This document shows, one piece after another, positions 22,718 through 34,853 of a stretch of DNA of 64,000 bases. The DNA is from Chytridium lagenaria (lineage: Eukaryota > Chytridiomycota > Chytridiomycetes > Chytridiales > Chytridiaceae). How positions within the stretch are numbered: the stretch's first letter is position 1; every line of letters starts with the position of its first letter. The stretch covers positions 331,501 to 395,500 of the forward strand of contig JAHLKC010000006.1 in NCBI GenBank assembly GCA_025449115.1, given 5' to 3'. The notes beneath the pieces are model-generated. The model saw only the letters and a list, made by a program, of their open reading frames with translations, ran no database searches and had not been told where the DNA came from. The translations under genes and the position numbers were made by a program.

Positions 22718-25583
22718 TTAGTCTGCAAGCTGGAGATTCTTTTTCCAGCTTTTTTCCTCATTGTCCCATTTCGTAATTTTTGCCTGAGACTCTCCAATCT
22801 GCTTGGCAAGGAAATCAAGGCGAGACTCAATGTCGCGTTTTGCGGACCGAGAGAGCGAATCTTTTGTGCCGGCAGCCAAAGCCTGAGACAGCGTGCTCAT
22901 TTCCTGCTCATATTTCACAATCTTTGACTCCTCATCCTTAACCAAAAACTTTGTGGTCTGAATGCCAAGGATAGCCGATAGCTTGGTGTCCGCGACAAGT
23001 TGAGAGAAAGCTACTTTGTAAATAGGCTTTCCTGCCTTGATGGTGAAGGACCGACCTTAAATTGGATGTTAAATATGCATTAAAAAAAACTTGTAATATA
23101 CCGTTCTGCAAGCCCACAGTGATCAAACCAGCCCTCTCGATCGCCTGAATCGCGCTCTCCTCTCCCTTAAAAAGAGCGTGGTATCTCAAGTCATCGTACG
23201 AAATCTCGTCGTATTTTGATAAAAGCTGAACAATCTTCCAGAACTGAACGGGTGACCACTCAACCGCATCTTTCGCCAAAATAGTGGCATCCTCTCGAAG
23301 CCCAACTTTTCTTATCTCGTTAATCGACCTGTTCACAATATCGCTAAAGGATCGGGAAATGACTTCAGAAAAGGTCAAAACGTGTGCACTCTGCGACGTA
23401 GCCTGGATTTTTTGAACCAAAAGTTCAAGATCCGTGAGACGACCTCCGATAGCCTCAATACACTTGTCGAGCTCAGGAGGCGAGAAGACAACGCGAAGAC
23501 GCCTGCGAACATACGCCTGAGCGCTCTCGAACTTTGCATCGGCAAGAAGAAGGGTTTCGACAGTCTTGTTCGGAATCACTACAATTACACTTAGATTGTG
23601 CTTTTATAGCAGAGGCACTCACATTTTCCAAGTCTCTTTTGAGCCGCAGAGTTGTTACTAATGAAGACGACATGAGCGATCTGGTTGTCGGCGAGAACTG
23701 CAGCCCATTCGGTGATTACATCATAAATGTAGCTGTTTCGAGCCTTTTCTTTAGAAAGGAACTCATCAATGACAATGACAGGGTAATCGACTTCCGGAGT
23801 AGTTGAAAGATCCTGTGCCTCTTTGATACCCTTTTCAATGCCGCTGTCAGAGTAATTTCCATGGCCGCTCAGCTCGGCTTCCTTGGTTTCGCTGATCGAA
23901 GTCTGACGAGCAAGCCTCTGTTTAGATGTGATTTTGTTTAAAGATATGGTAACAAGCTCGAGCATCCGGCGGATCTGCTCTTCATTCGTAGACGCGATTC
24001 CTGCAATCAAAAGGTAAGGATTATAGAAAAAATTATTGAACGACAAAGCTTAGGTATAAACTTTAAAGGCTCAACTTACCAGCCTTTGCACCAGTGGAGG
24101 CCGTTATTAACGTGTCGATGAAAGAACCGGCCGCAACAAACCAAGTTATAATAGGGAAATAGCCAATTTGCCTGGCAAGATTGCCCAGAACTATATGATC
24201 TCTCTGGGTAACAAGCTCATTGCAATCGATTCGAAGTTTATACGGCATGCTTTCTAGAGTCTTCCTCACCAATTGAGACTTTCCAGCTCCATCAGGCCCA
24301 GAAATGAGGATAAAGGTTTCTAAGAAAAGGTAAGCGGGATATTACAATTAGACTTACGGGGAGTCTCTTTTAAAATGGCTGTGAGATTGGCTTTGTGAAC
24401 TTCAAATTCTCCGAAACCTTCGTCAGGGGTGTCCTTGTCCTTAAGGTATCTGCCTCCATAAAGCACTTCTTTAAGGTACGAAATTACGTGAGCTATTCCG
24501 TCCACAACAGCCTCACGAACACTAAAGCGATGCGTGACTTCGTTTGTAATGAAGAAAATCCGCAATGGGTCGAAAACTACGATGGAAACTGCAGCGAGAA
24601 TGGCGAGCAAAATGGGAATCTGTCCAGATTTAGCTTTCTCTCAAAATCACGCTCGGCTTACACTAATACGTGGATGGTCTTTGACAAAGTTAAACACATA
24701 GTTTCGCATCAGCGGCTAGATTCTTTAAATTATACGGAAAAAAACAAACTTCTTACTGGTTCGTATTCAATAGCCATCATCGAAGAGCCGACCTTGCGAT
24801 TTTGAAGACACGTTCGCGCAGCAGTAGCCGAGCGAATGCGGGTAAATTGAATATGAGCAACTGACTTCACTTCCTTTCCAGAAGGTGGTATGATCGTAAT
24901 ATCTTCGATCTTTCCGAAAGGTCTAAATTCCTCGAAAAGTGCCTGTGAGCTCAAGGCCGGCCCAGTAAATTCTATCCTGACTCTGTTGGTGGGAACTGAA
25001 GATTGAATATCTTCAACAAAGGGGTCACCCTATATGATTTGGTGTTAACGGATATTGGGGTGCCGTCTTAAAATGTATGTCCTAACCTTGACAAGATAAG
25101 GGTTGATTTTCGCGAAGTTGAATGACGACCGCAGACCCTTGGCATCAATATGTTTTTTAATGACTTCAAACGCTTCAGTCAGAGGCCCCCCTTCGTATTT
25201 AAAGTGAAGTAGGACCCCGCCTTCCTTAACATTCGCCACCGAGCTCTGATAAGTAAACTTCCCGGGGAATGTGTCAAGCTCTGGAAGAATAGAATTCTTG
25301 GCCTCCCTTCTAAGAGCGGTGGCATATCGCTTGATCCAGTAATGCCTAGGATCAAACCTCCCTATCTTGACTGGAAAGATATTCTCAAGCCAAATGGATC
25401 CAGTCACAGGTGCCACAATTTGCGATGAGGCATCCACCTGAAAGTAGTAAGCATGCATGCATGCGATCAGCGCTTTTCGCTTACCGGTGCCGTTGATTCA
25501 AAGCGAAATAGCTGTCTAGTGGCTAGCCGTGACAGCAGCCCTGTTGCAGAGGGCAGTCTAGAGGTGCCTTTAAGGAGGAACAT
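22718..25583 (-). CDS. YME2: Mitochondrial escape protein 2 homologue (RRM + RNA12 ATPase-like)
   Basis: Inner-membrane mitochondrial protein of the Yme2/RNA12 family, which in yeast affects mtDNA stability and nucleoid structure. Exon 1 (25485-25583) encodes a 33-residue basic presequence, MFLLKGTSRLPSATGLLSR onward. Exon 2 starts at 25437 with VDASSQIVAPVTGSIW. An RRM follows (LSSQALFEEFRPFGKIEDIT and VAHIQFTRIRSATAARTCL, about 24780-24960), then a hydrophobic segment (MLAILAAVSIVVFDPLRIFF, about 24550-24610) for membrane insertion. The RNA12 part has a Walker A loop GPDGAGKS (about 24275-24300), a Walker B-like PVIVIDEF (about 23775) and a C-terminal coiled coil ending WKKNLQLAD. Frames appear intact across exons. 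It is head to head with the PPR gene, with only 18 bases between start codons. Confidence 0.9.
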
Positions 25584-25601
25584 TTGGTGTGACTCTTTTG
25601 C
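25584..25601. promoter_or_regulatory. 18-bp gap between divergent start codons
   Basis: Only 18 bases separate the YME2 initiator codon (25583-25581, minus) from the PPR initiator codon (25602-25604, plus). Both starts open in-frame, mitochondrial-looking presequences that end at good splice donors. The two transcription start sites must lie inside each other's coding region or first intron unless one start codon is wrongly chosen. Confidence 0.6.
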
Positions 25602-28600
25602 ATGCTGGCCTCGTTTTTCTGCAGATGTTCTCAAGCCGTTGTTGCTGGCAGACGCCAGGGAAGGAACATCACCACCGCGAGAGGTTCTCTGGTAAGTCTC
25701 AAAGGTGAATAAGTTGTATATTCATCGTTTTTAATCATTTTTTGAAGGATGAGCTTTGGTCAAAGCATGTAGGAATGCGAAAGCTGAGTCTTCTCAAGTC
25801 GCAACCCTCAGACTACTTCTCATCGCTTATTGAGAAAATTAGCTTGAAAAGGCATTCAAAGAGACTTCCTATGGCTCTTTCGGTATTTTCGGATATGAAG
25901 GCTTACGGTCACCGACCGACTCCAAGCGTTTATGCGAGTTTGATGAACGCCTACGTCAAATCCTCAAAGCACGCTGAGGCAAGAAAAGTGTTCGATGGAA
26001 TGCTTAAAAAAGGAATAAAGCCAACCCTTTTGGCTTTTAACGCACTTCTGGGCTGTGAGCTTAAAGACAGAAATGTGGAGGCCGCCTTAAAGGTGGTCGA
26101 GCAGATGGGAGTATGTCATTTGACGCCAAATTACGAGACGTATTCTCAACTTGCTCGCATTTACATCGCTGTCGGTGATGGGAACCGAGCTATCAATTAT
26201 ATTGACTTGATGATATCAAACTACCTTGGTAAAGTCAAAAAGGCCAACATAGAGGATAACGAGCTGGCCTCTGTTATCTCTTTGATGGAAGTTCTTATTC
26301 TCAAGAGCCTTCGCCAGAATCTCATGGAGACTGCAGTCCTCATAACCGGAAGGCTTTGTCTTCTTGAAGTGTCTATGGACGAACCCCTAGCCAGACTCTC
26401 TAGATTATTGAGGGCTTTCGCGGAGAAAGGGGATGTCGAGAATACAGTTCTCATTAAGAACGCTATATCTTCGCTGATATCGGCAAAGGAATCGGTATGG
26501 GTTCAGATGTCGCTCGCTTACGCCGCAGGTGGAGATATTGATGCAGCTATCAGCTACCTAGAAAGCGGGTTTTCGCAAGGGAGCATTGCATCGGAGAAAG
26601 ATATTCAGGCAATTATTCGTGTTTTGTCTATAAATAGTCCGAAGCATCTTCTCCGACTCTTCAAATATCTCAAGACCAAAGATACCCATTTCTCCTTTGA
26701 AACGCTAAAAATTCTTGATAGGGCTTTTCAGAGCACAGGGGATCTTCAAGGATTGGATCTTATCATTTCAGAGGCTTCCCACCTAAAGCTCAGTGACGAC
26801 ATAGCACTGTGTGAATATCTACTATCCCTTTCTTTACGTGCAGGGAATTGGGGAGCAATGAAGACCTCTTACGTACGATTGAAATCGAACGGATCTGTTT
26901 CTCTGGCTGCATTAGAGCACATGCTGATGGGTGCATACTCCGCTCGAGATTGGCCTACGCTTTTATCGATCCTACAAAGCTGCAAGACCTCTCGCCCCCC
27001 ATCGCCTCTTGACTTCATGCCTTTTATCATTAAGATATCCCTTGACAAGCTCATTGAGGTGTCCGACTTTACCCAGATTCGGAGTGTCCTTGCTGCCGCC
27101 GCATCTTTAGGACTTTCTTGCACCACATATAAGACTGTTCTAAACTCCAGCATTGGCATAATACAGGCTGCTAAGGCAAAGGACCACGGTTCCGCTTTGA
27201 GTTCATATCGCTACTTGAAGAAGCAAGGTTTACATCCAACCCCCCATGCAGTGAACACTTTCATGATTTCATGTTGCACCGTGGGAGATTCGGATTTAAT
27301 ACTTGAGGTTTTAAATGATTCTGTCAAGTGGAGCAATTCAAAAATTAATGGGCCTAAAACGGTAATGGAGTCGACACATGACGAGCAAACATCGGTGACT
27401 TTTTTAAATTCGCCTACCGTCGAAAATATTGCCTTCAGATGTATCAACGCTGGAGACTATGAACTCCTGAAAAAGGTTTTACGTCTCTCCATGCAGTTGA
27501 ACGTGTATCTCGACTCCCGGAAGTTAAATACCGTTTTACACGTGTTTCTCAAAGCAGATATGGCCGACGCAGCAATTAAAGGCTATTGAAGATGGCCTTT
27601 TAGTTCGCCATTATGATGCTTCCGATGCTCTCGTTTGGGTTAACAGGATTTTGAAGCACATCTCAAGAAACCGCCTTGAGGTGGAGCTTGTTGAACGATG
27701 TAAAAGACTTCTTGAGACAGCTCATGCCTCGCCTGATGAAACCACTTACCGGTTGCTTCTTCGGATTTTGAGCTCTCTGCCGTCACAGCGAGTATCTGCG
27801 GAGACGTATGCACGAAAGTTACGCGATTCCTCTGCACAATCATCTGAGAGTACACGGGCTGTACTCCTCAAGGCATTGACTGCAACAGATGAACCACGCG
27901 CCGCAAAGGAAATCGCAAGCATGGATTGGAGTCAGCCCTACTCCGATGCCTACTATGCGGTAATCCTTGATTACTACGCCCGTAAAAAGGACTTTAAGAC
28001 GTTTTACGAGTTTTTTGCAAAATATACGAAGGGTCAAGAAGCAAATGTCGTTGCAGCTTTATTCGTGCGCTATACATGGATTGGGGGGGTGGGGATATAC
28101 GTCGCATGCTGTCAAGTTGTTCAATGAGATGAAAGACTTGGGGGTGAAGCCGGATGCCATTCTGTACGCATCTTTGTTAAAGGGTTTATCGTAGCCGACG
28201 ATCATGAAGGGTTTCTTGATTGTTTAAAGATGTTGAAAAGCGAGGGGCGTCAAGATGAATTCAGTTCTTGCAGAGCTTATTTTAAACTTCATGGCGACGA
28301 AGAATCTCTTCGATGTTGTGAAGAAAAGCGAAGACGAAGTTTCAAAGGGCTTAAACATCTGCTGGAATACCGACACGGCTATGGCCCTTCTCAAGGGATT
28401 CTCATCACGAGGAGATCTTTCTGGGATAATTAGAGCAGAAACAATATGCCGGAACCAACCGGGTTTCGTGGAGAGTCGAGAATGGTTTAGTATTCGTCTT
28501 GCTGGGTATAACCGAGCACTGGATAAAGAAAGGGCTTCGGCTACTTTAAACGAGATGATGGTAGCTGGATATCAACTTTCACCTGTTGATATTGCTGTCG

Positions 28601-29440
28601 TCCTGGGTCTCTTAATTCAGAAGGGCGACCACTCTGAAGCACAAAAATGGATCTCAAAGCTTTTATCCTCCGACCTTCCTTCCGCGAAATCACTTGATAT
28701 TCTCGTCAGCCAATGTCAAGACCCGTCGTCGCTGGACTTCATTGACGAGGTTATAGAGAAGGCACTGGAAAAAGACTTGTCAGCAAATGACGTTTTGAGG
28801 AAACCTGTCTGGGTTGACGTACTGGTGTGTAACCGTCTTATGCATGCCCATTTTAGGAATGATGACATTGATAGAGCGTTGGAGATATTCCAAACCATGC
28901 TTAAAAATGATATCTTTCCGAATGATTCGTCGTGGACGGGTTACATGACGTACCTGAGTCGACGGCGAAGACACGAGGATCTCTTATCCCTTTGGAAAGC
29001 AAAGAGAACTGGAGATGTTTCGCTTCTGAGCCCTCACGTTCTCAAAGATCTAATGAAGGAAAGGGACTCACTTACGCTGCTATTCCCAAAACTGTCGTCA
29101 TGGCCTTGGGAATAACGCCGCATCTGTTTCTGTAATGTTGGATGGTTGTGGGTTTGGAGGCGTGTTGAGAGCGCTCTAGAAATTTGGACGGAATTGAAGG
29201 AGGAGGGATACCCGTTGAACGAAAACCATACGAGCAGTTTGGTGGAATGCTTTGCTCGCAGTGGTCACTTCGAAAAAGGCTTTCAAGCTGGCTTTTTCGG
29301 AAAAAGAGTGACTTCAAGACGTTTGCCACTCTCTCGAGTTTTCTTAAATCACAGGATGCACCAGAACTCATCGACATGAAGAATCTGTTTATGCCAAGAT
29401 GAATGAGTTGAGGAGAAGGCCGTTTAAAGAACTCGTCTAA
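25602..29440 (+). CDS. Large mitochondrial pentatricopeptide-repeat protein
   Basis: Organellar RNA-binding helical-repeat protein, about 1200 residues. Exon 1 (25602-25691, 30 codons) encodes MLASFFCRCSQAVVAGRRQG and the rest of a classic Arg/Ala/Ser-rich presequence. A phase-0 intron leads to exon 2 at 25748 (DELWSKHVGMRKLS). PPR motifs are plain: ALSVFSDMKAYGHRPTPSVY, ARKVFDGMLKKGIKPTLLAF, AVKLFNEMKDLGVKPDAILY (about 28110) and RALEIFQTMLKNDIFPNDSS (about 28880). Frame breaks occur near 27585, 28065, 28190-28250, 29110 and 29290, and the protein resumes each time, ending FKELV with TAA at 29438. PPR proteins usually stabilise, process or activate translation of particular organellar transcripts. 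The target here cannot be read from the sequence. Divergent pairing with YME2 fits mitochondrial gene expression. Confidence 0.85.
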
Positions 29441-29546
29441 TTTTTGTTAATATAATTTTTAATAAAAACAGTGATGCACAGAGATTAAAGTAAAAATGAG
29501 GTTTATTTATTTGGGACTGATATCGCCCTGTCTTTGGTTGAACAGT

Positions 29547-32070
29547 TCAAATAATCTGGTTCTTGTTGCGTGACGCCTTAAGTTCAAGAAGCTTGGGTAA
29601 GATGTCATCCAAAGGCTTGACCTCTCCCTTAGACTTGGTATTAGGGTCATCACGATTACGAACATTCACAGAGTTAGTCTTCTCCTCCTCAGCTCCGACG
29701 ACAAAGATAAAGTTGAAGTGGGCAATTTCCGCATTACGAATCTTCTTGTTGAGTGTAAGATCGGAAGTGTCGGCTTCAACGTAAAGTCCGGCATCCCAAG
29801 CTTTGCCTGAATGGACTTTGCATACTCAAAGCTTGCAGCAGAGACGGGAATGACGACGACCTGGTACGGGCTGAGCCAGAACGGCCACTTTCCAGCGTAA
29901 TTCTCGGTGAGGATCGCAATCATACGTTCAAGGGAACCAAGGACGGCACGGTGGATCATAACGGGCCTGCGCATTTCTGGGCCAGTCTTGCCGGTGCTGT
30001 CGGTAACGATCTTGTCACTAACGTACTCGAGCTTAAACCTGTCGGGGAGCTGGAAATCCAACTGGATGGTGGCGCACTGGTGTCTCCTGCGAAGGGCATC
30101 GCTGATCGTAATGTCCAGTTTTGGTCCGTAGAATGCACCATCTCCAGGGTTTAGTTCCCATTTGAAGCCAAACTCTTTAAATTTGTTCAAGGCCTTCAAG
30201 GAGGCTTCCGCTGCATTCCATGTCTCGATGTCTCCAAGGAATTTCTCGGGACGGGTGGAGAGCTTAATGTCGATAGAGAAACCAAAGATACCGTAGACAT
30301 GTTGGAGGAAGTTCAAACAGCTGTCCATCTCCGGGCAACCTGCTCCATGGTGCAGAAGATGTGCGCATCATCTTGGCAGAAACGTCTTACACGGGTGAGA
30401 CCTGTGAGTGCGCCAGAGGCCTCGTTCTGTGAATTACACCAAAATCGGCAAGACGTAAGGGTAAGTCCTGTATGAGCGATCGCGGTGCTTGAACATCAAA
30501 CAGTGACGGGACAGTTCATCGGTTTAAGCGCGAACTTCTCTTCTCGATATCGAAGAAGAACATATTTTCCTATATTATTTTATAAAAGGCATATATTAAT
30601 AGTGAGCACAATGAGAGGCATATATATATATTTTTTTTAATAAAGGAACCCAAACCTTGTAATTCTGCCAGTGTCCACTTGTTTCCCAAAGCTTGGTGTT
30701 GTACATGTTCGGCGTAACAACTTCATGGAAACCACGCTTACGGTATTCTCCCTAAACTCATGTTAGAGGCAAAAATGAGGCTCACGCTGTATTATTACCT
30801 TCTGGAGATCAAGCAATGCATTGTAAATACGGGCTCCGTGGGGAAGGAAGAAGCACGATCCGGGGCTGAGCTCGTTGAAAAAGAAAAGCTCCTGCTCGAT
30901 ACCAATCTTGCGGTGGTCACGCTTTGCAGCCTCCTCCATAAACATCTTGTATTCCTTCATCTGCTTGGTATCAGGGAATGACACGCCGTAAATACGTTGA
31001 AGAGAGTCATTCTTTGCATCACCGAGGAAGTAGGAAGCAGAGTTCTAAGTTATGGTTTAATTAAGATTTGATAAGTAGGTTCACCTTAACAACAGCGAGA
31101 GCTTTAATCCTTCCAGTGTCGGGGATATGAGGACCGTAACAGCTGCATTGTATTAGCAAATTATAATTCCAATGAATGCGCTCACAGATCGATTAATGGG
31201 CCACATCGGTAAACAGTGGTGGAGGTGCCGTCCGGAATTTTGTCGTTAATGATGTGAACCTTGTACTTATTGTCCTGGAACATCTTCAACAAGTTTTCCT
31301 TGGAAACTACGAGACGTTCAAACGGTTGCTTCTCCTTGATCGCTTTAGAAGCAAGGGACTCTAAAGCAGGGTAATCGGTCTGGGAAACCGTCCTTTCGGA
31401 GGACATTTCGTAGTAGAATCCTTCCTCGATCGGAGGTCCAATGCAAAGATGGCATCCGTAGTGAAGCTCGCAAGCCTCTCCAAGAACGTGAGCAGATGAA
31501 TGCCAGAACACCATCTTTCCTGTGTGGCTGTTAGCACAGATAGCTTAATTCCTGTATATGAACCTTCAGCATGGTCAAAATCAAGAAGCTCCATCTTGCA
31601 GGATCTCTCGAAAGGCCTGACAAGATCCCAGAGGGCACCGTCGACCTTGGCGATCACAACACGCTCGGAAAGAGATTTGCTCAGCATCTTCGCAATGTCC
31701 ATAGGAGTGGTTTCCCATGCCTTTCCATCCATGTCGCGTCCATCCGGAAGAGAGATCTTGATATCAAGACGAGGCTTGGCTAACCACAATGATCAGAACA
31801 ATGGCATGTAAGGGAAGAAAAATGATATTACCAGCCACTTCCTCCTTGTAAGTCTTCATCAGCTCATCGAACATGGAAATACGGTGCTGGATGAAGTCAG
31901 GACGGGGAGACACCTATTGCCATAGAAGACGATAAATTAGGCTTAGGAACAGCAAGCGTATGCTTAAACAATATGACTATATCCCCGCATGTTTGAGATG
32001 CGCACGTACTCGAGAGGATACTCTCCAGCTGCCTGTCCCTTCTGCTTCTTGTCTTCTTTGCCGTGCTCAT
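29547..32070 (-). CDS. Threonyl-tRNA synthetase
   Basis: Class II synthetase for tRNA-Thr, of the long cytosolic form. The N-terminus MSTAKK continues, after a one-base shift, as [24 protein letters not shown] domain follows ([20 protein letters not shown], about 31700-31790), then the editing SAD domain ([20 protein letters not shown], about 31450-31514; the HxxxH pair binds zinc in the family). The catalytic core has [33 protein letters not shown] and [18 protein letters not shown], and the anticodon-binding domain ends [14 protein letters not shown]. Frame breaks occur near 32053, around 30500-30330 (motif 2 region) and 29796, after which [19 protein letters not shown] resumes. At least seven short introns are present. 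The stop is only about 106 bp from the convergent PPR stop, so the 3' UTRs probably overlap or nearly do. Confidence 0.92.
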
Positions 32071-32155
32071 GGTTGAGATTTCAAAACTTTTTTTTCCGTC
32101 TCTGAATCAAAAAGTGTCCACGAAAATTTATTGAATAAATTGAATGATATGCGAC

Positions 32156-32981
32156 TTATTCTGTCTCTTTGTGGGAGATGTCGCAGCAGGATGGAAAACG
32201 GTATGATGTAATATCATTCATGTTTATCGAAGCTGGTGGTGTGGGTTGTGTATTCTTGTTGTTACAAGTGTGGTAGATATCAGTGTGGTTGGGAGAGTGA
32301 ATGAATTCAATGATCGCCTTTTTGTCGTAAGATGCAATCTCAATTGTAAGCTCTACAACTAGCTTGCCAGTCGTCATGATAACCTCTGAATTTGAAAAAC
32401 AAAAGGCGTCAGCATCCATAGTCATTGTGATGCTTCTTATTCACGCAAATGAACAAATACCTTTTACGCATTTCTTAAATTCTCTTAATGCTCTCCTGTG
32501 ATGGAATAGACAAGTGTTAGCACTTACAAAGTTAAAGTATGCAGCAGTTGATCTTACCTGGTTCTCCAAGTTCAGATAGCAGTAGCCCAGAAGATGCCGT
32601 CCTGGTAGGGTTGCTCCTGGCATTGTTATCTGACAAGGCAGATGTTTAATTGACAAAACAAAGACCAGTTCTTTACATAGAGCTGCAGGCACAGCAGAGA
32701 CCGAGAATAAGCACCGAGTTGATAAAAGTCCTTAGCAACCTAACTGTGAGTTTAGCCTCCTTTAATTGTATTCTTTCATGCCGCAGTTATGGCAGGCACA
32801 CTTACCTTGTACATGTCGTATGCCTCTGGAGGACGGTTTAATCTCCGTTGAAACCAATCAAGAACCTCCTCCCTCCCCATATTCGGCCTAAGTATACAGC
32901 AGCGTGAGATTAGCGATGCACTGATAGGATGGTGAGCAGCACTAACTACCTAAAGCTTTCATAGTCCGCAAAGTCGGTCAT
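32156..32981 (-). CDS. Small TPR-like protein, unknown function
   Basis: Six short exons encode roughly 150-160 residues. From MTDFADYESFR the protein reads PNMGREEVLDWFQRRLN, then VAKDFYQLGAYSRSLLCLQL, ITMPGATLPGRHLLGYCYLN, RALREFKKCVK and KLVVELTIEIASYDKKAIIE, ending SHKETE. The paired helices with small residues at spaced positions (YQLGAYSRSLLCL; LLGYCYLNLENQ; RALREFKKC) are typical of tetratricopeptide repeats. Introns begin with GTAAG or similar. One junction, between LENQ and RALREF, does not keep phase as read and probably hides a one- or two-base error. I do not recognise the family with confidence. It lies head to tail just upstream of ThrRS, whose start codon is 85 bp from this gene's stop. 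Confidence 0.55.
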
Positions 32982-33007
32982 CTCAGTTGGAAATTGTCAA
33001 TGTTTTG

Positions 33008-34766
33008 CTACCTTTCTTTTATTAAAGTAATAAAAATCAATAAATTCACGCAGGTGGTGAAAGATGCTCGCTGTTGATGTGATGCGTCGTATGCACATAT
33101 TATTTTTCCGGTCTTAAGGATGTGCTTCTTCCTCTCTGCCCTGTACGGAACCTGACCCGGCGCGCTGTGCTTCCTCTCATTGTCTTCCTTAGTCTTCCGA
33201 GATTCAACCATAATTCTCTTCCTTTTCGAACTCGAAATAATATCTTTAGGAATGTGCCGTTGTCTGTCATTGAATACGTAATGTTAAAAACAGTATTCGA
33301 AAGGGTTTCCCTACTTGTCAATGCGTTTGATTTCAGGCATGTGCTTGTATCGCTCCTTGAGAGACTTTTGCGTAATTAAGAGCGTTTTGCTCACGAGGGT
33401 TCATCTATAAACTAGTTAGAATAGTGACTGCGTCAAGCTTTACCGCTCCAATCTTGGATGAAGCTTCGGCCTTCCACAATCGAACACTTCCGTCATCGCT
33501 GCCCGAAAGAATATACTTGCTATCCATTGTAAACCTGACACAAAAGACCTTCTGCATTCTCTTTGTATGGTAGATATCGCGGCTGTGTCCTTCCCTAGCA
33601 CGGAATATTCTAACGGTCTTGTCGTAAGCCCAGACACAATCTCCTGGCCAGTGGGGGAGTAGTCTACGTCCATGCTGGATATAACGTTACATCATTTTTG
33701 CTTATTTAAAAGCTTACACTGCAGAGACATGATCCTTGAGAACATTCAAAGATCTATCCATCTTTCGCATATCAAATTGATAAAGGTTATGGTCTTCATT
33801 TGCCTATAGGATATTAGTAGAGCACCAAGTATAATGAGCAATAATTACAGCAGTAAAGTTAAAAGCCTCCATTGGATTCCACGCAATGGCATTTGTTCGA
33901 AGGGCAAGAATAGTTTTTGTGATGGGCTGGCTCGTGCGGATATCATAAAGAGTGATGGTACGGTCAGTGCCAGCGCTTGCAATAATACTGGTCTCTGTTT
34001 GGTTGAATTTGACAGTGGTGATGGTTCGGCGCCCCAGGTTAGGGAGATAATCGGCTCTGAACGGTTATGGTCCCAGATGTCAATTTTTGTTGATGAAGTG
34101 GCAAACTTGGTCTCTGAACGATGATGATCGAGGCCACTGGAGCATTTTTTGTTAGATAAAAAATAATAAAACGACGATGATATTTAAGAGATTCCGAAGT
34201 TCTTACGTCAATGAATACTTGGCAACATACGAAGCGGTCGCATCTTCAGTAGAAGCATCCCAAAATTTGACCACCTTTCGTCGCCGGCAGTAATAAAAGT
34301 ATTGCTATTCGGAATAGCACAAATCCCTCTCACGAAGCCTTGATGTCCTATAGCTGACCATATCGTCTTTTGCGACTGGAGACTCCACAACCGAATTTCT
34401 TAAAAAAAAAAAATAAGCTCTTCACCCTCTGAAATCCTAACCCACCTCCATCCGCAGATCCAGAAAGCATGGCCGTTAAATTTGTAGGATGTTTCGACAG
34501 GCAGTAGACTCCGTCCCTGTGTCCAGATAATGATGCAATGAACGGTTTCGCAAACAACCTCTCCAACTTTGTTGCATTCAACGCTCGGGTGTACTCTCTT
34601 GCCCTTTCGAATGGATGTAACGTCGGGTCCAAGTTGCGATGCAGCTTGTGAATGTCACCTTTGCTGCTTCGGACATGATCATCTTGGCTTCGGCTGATGG
34701 CCTTTACTTTCTATAGACATTGGTAAGAACACTGTGGGTGTCATGGACGTTTAAACGCTTTACCAT
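33008..34766 (-). CDS. SOF1: Sof1/DCAF13-like WD40 ribosome-biogenesis factor
   Basis: Component of the small-subunit processome, needed for early 18S rRNA processing. The hallmark N-terminus is present (NLDPTLHPFERAREYTRALN, KLERLFAKPFIASLSGHRDG), followed by WD40 blades (SAIGHQGFVRGICAIPNSN; DVDYSPTGQEIVSG; RFTMDSKYILSGSDDGSVRL). The Sof1 C-terminal signature is MVESRKTKEDNERKHSAPGQ then VPYRAERKKHIL. The first coding exon appears to be only the ATG at 34764-34766, followed at once by a GTAAAG donor; the next exon starts KVKAISRSQDDHVRSSKGDI. Small frame breaks occur near 34435 and in the blades around 34070-34260. The last 25 residues to the stop at 33008 are not conserved and may be intron read-through. 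It is head to head with NOC2, another ribosome-assembly gene. Confidence 0.9.
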
Positions 34767-34853
34767 TTCGAGTACTTGGTGACAATTGGTTTTTTTTTTT
34801 TTTTTTTTTTTTTTGTTGCTGGTTTTTTTTGTTGCATCCATTCTCACTACAAA
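34767..34853. promoter_or_regulatory. Shared divergent promoter with 25-bp poly(dA:dT) tract
   Basis: The 87 bases between the SOF1 and NOC2 start codons hold a run of 25 T (34790-34814) and further T-rich sequence. Long poly(dA:dT) tracts exclude nucleosomes and are common in promoters of fungal ribosomal and ribosome-biogenesis genes. Its role here is inferred from position. Confidence 0.65.
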
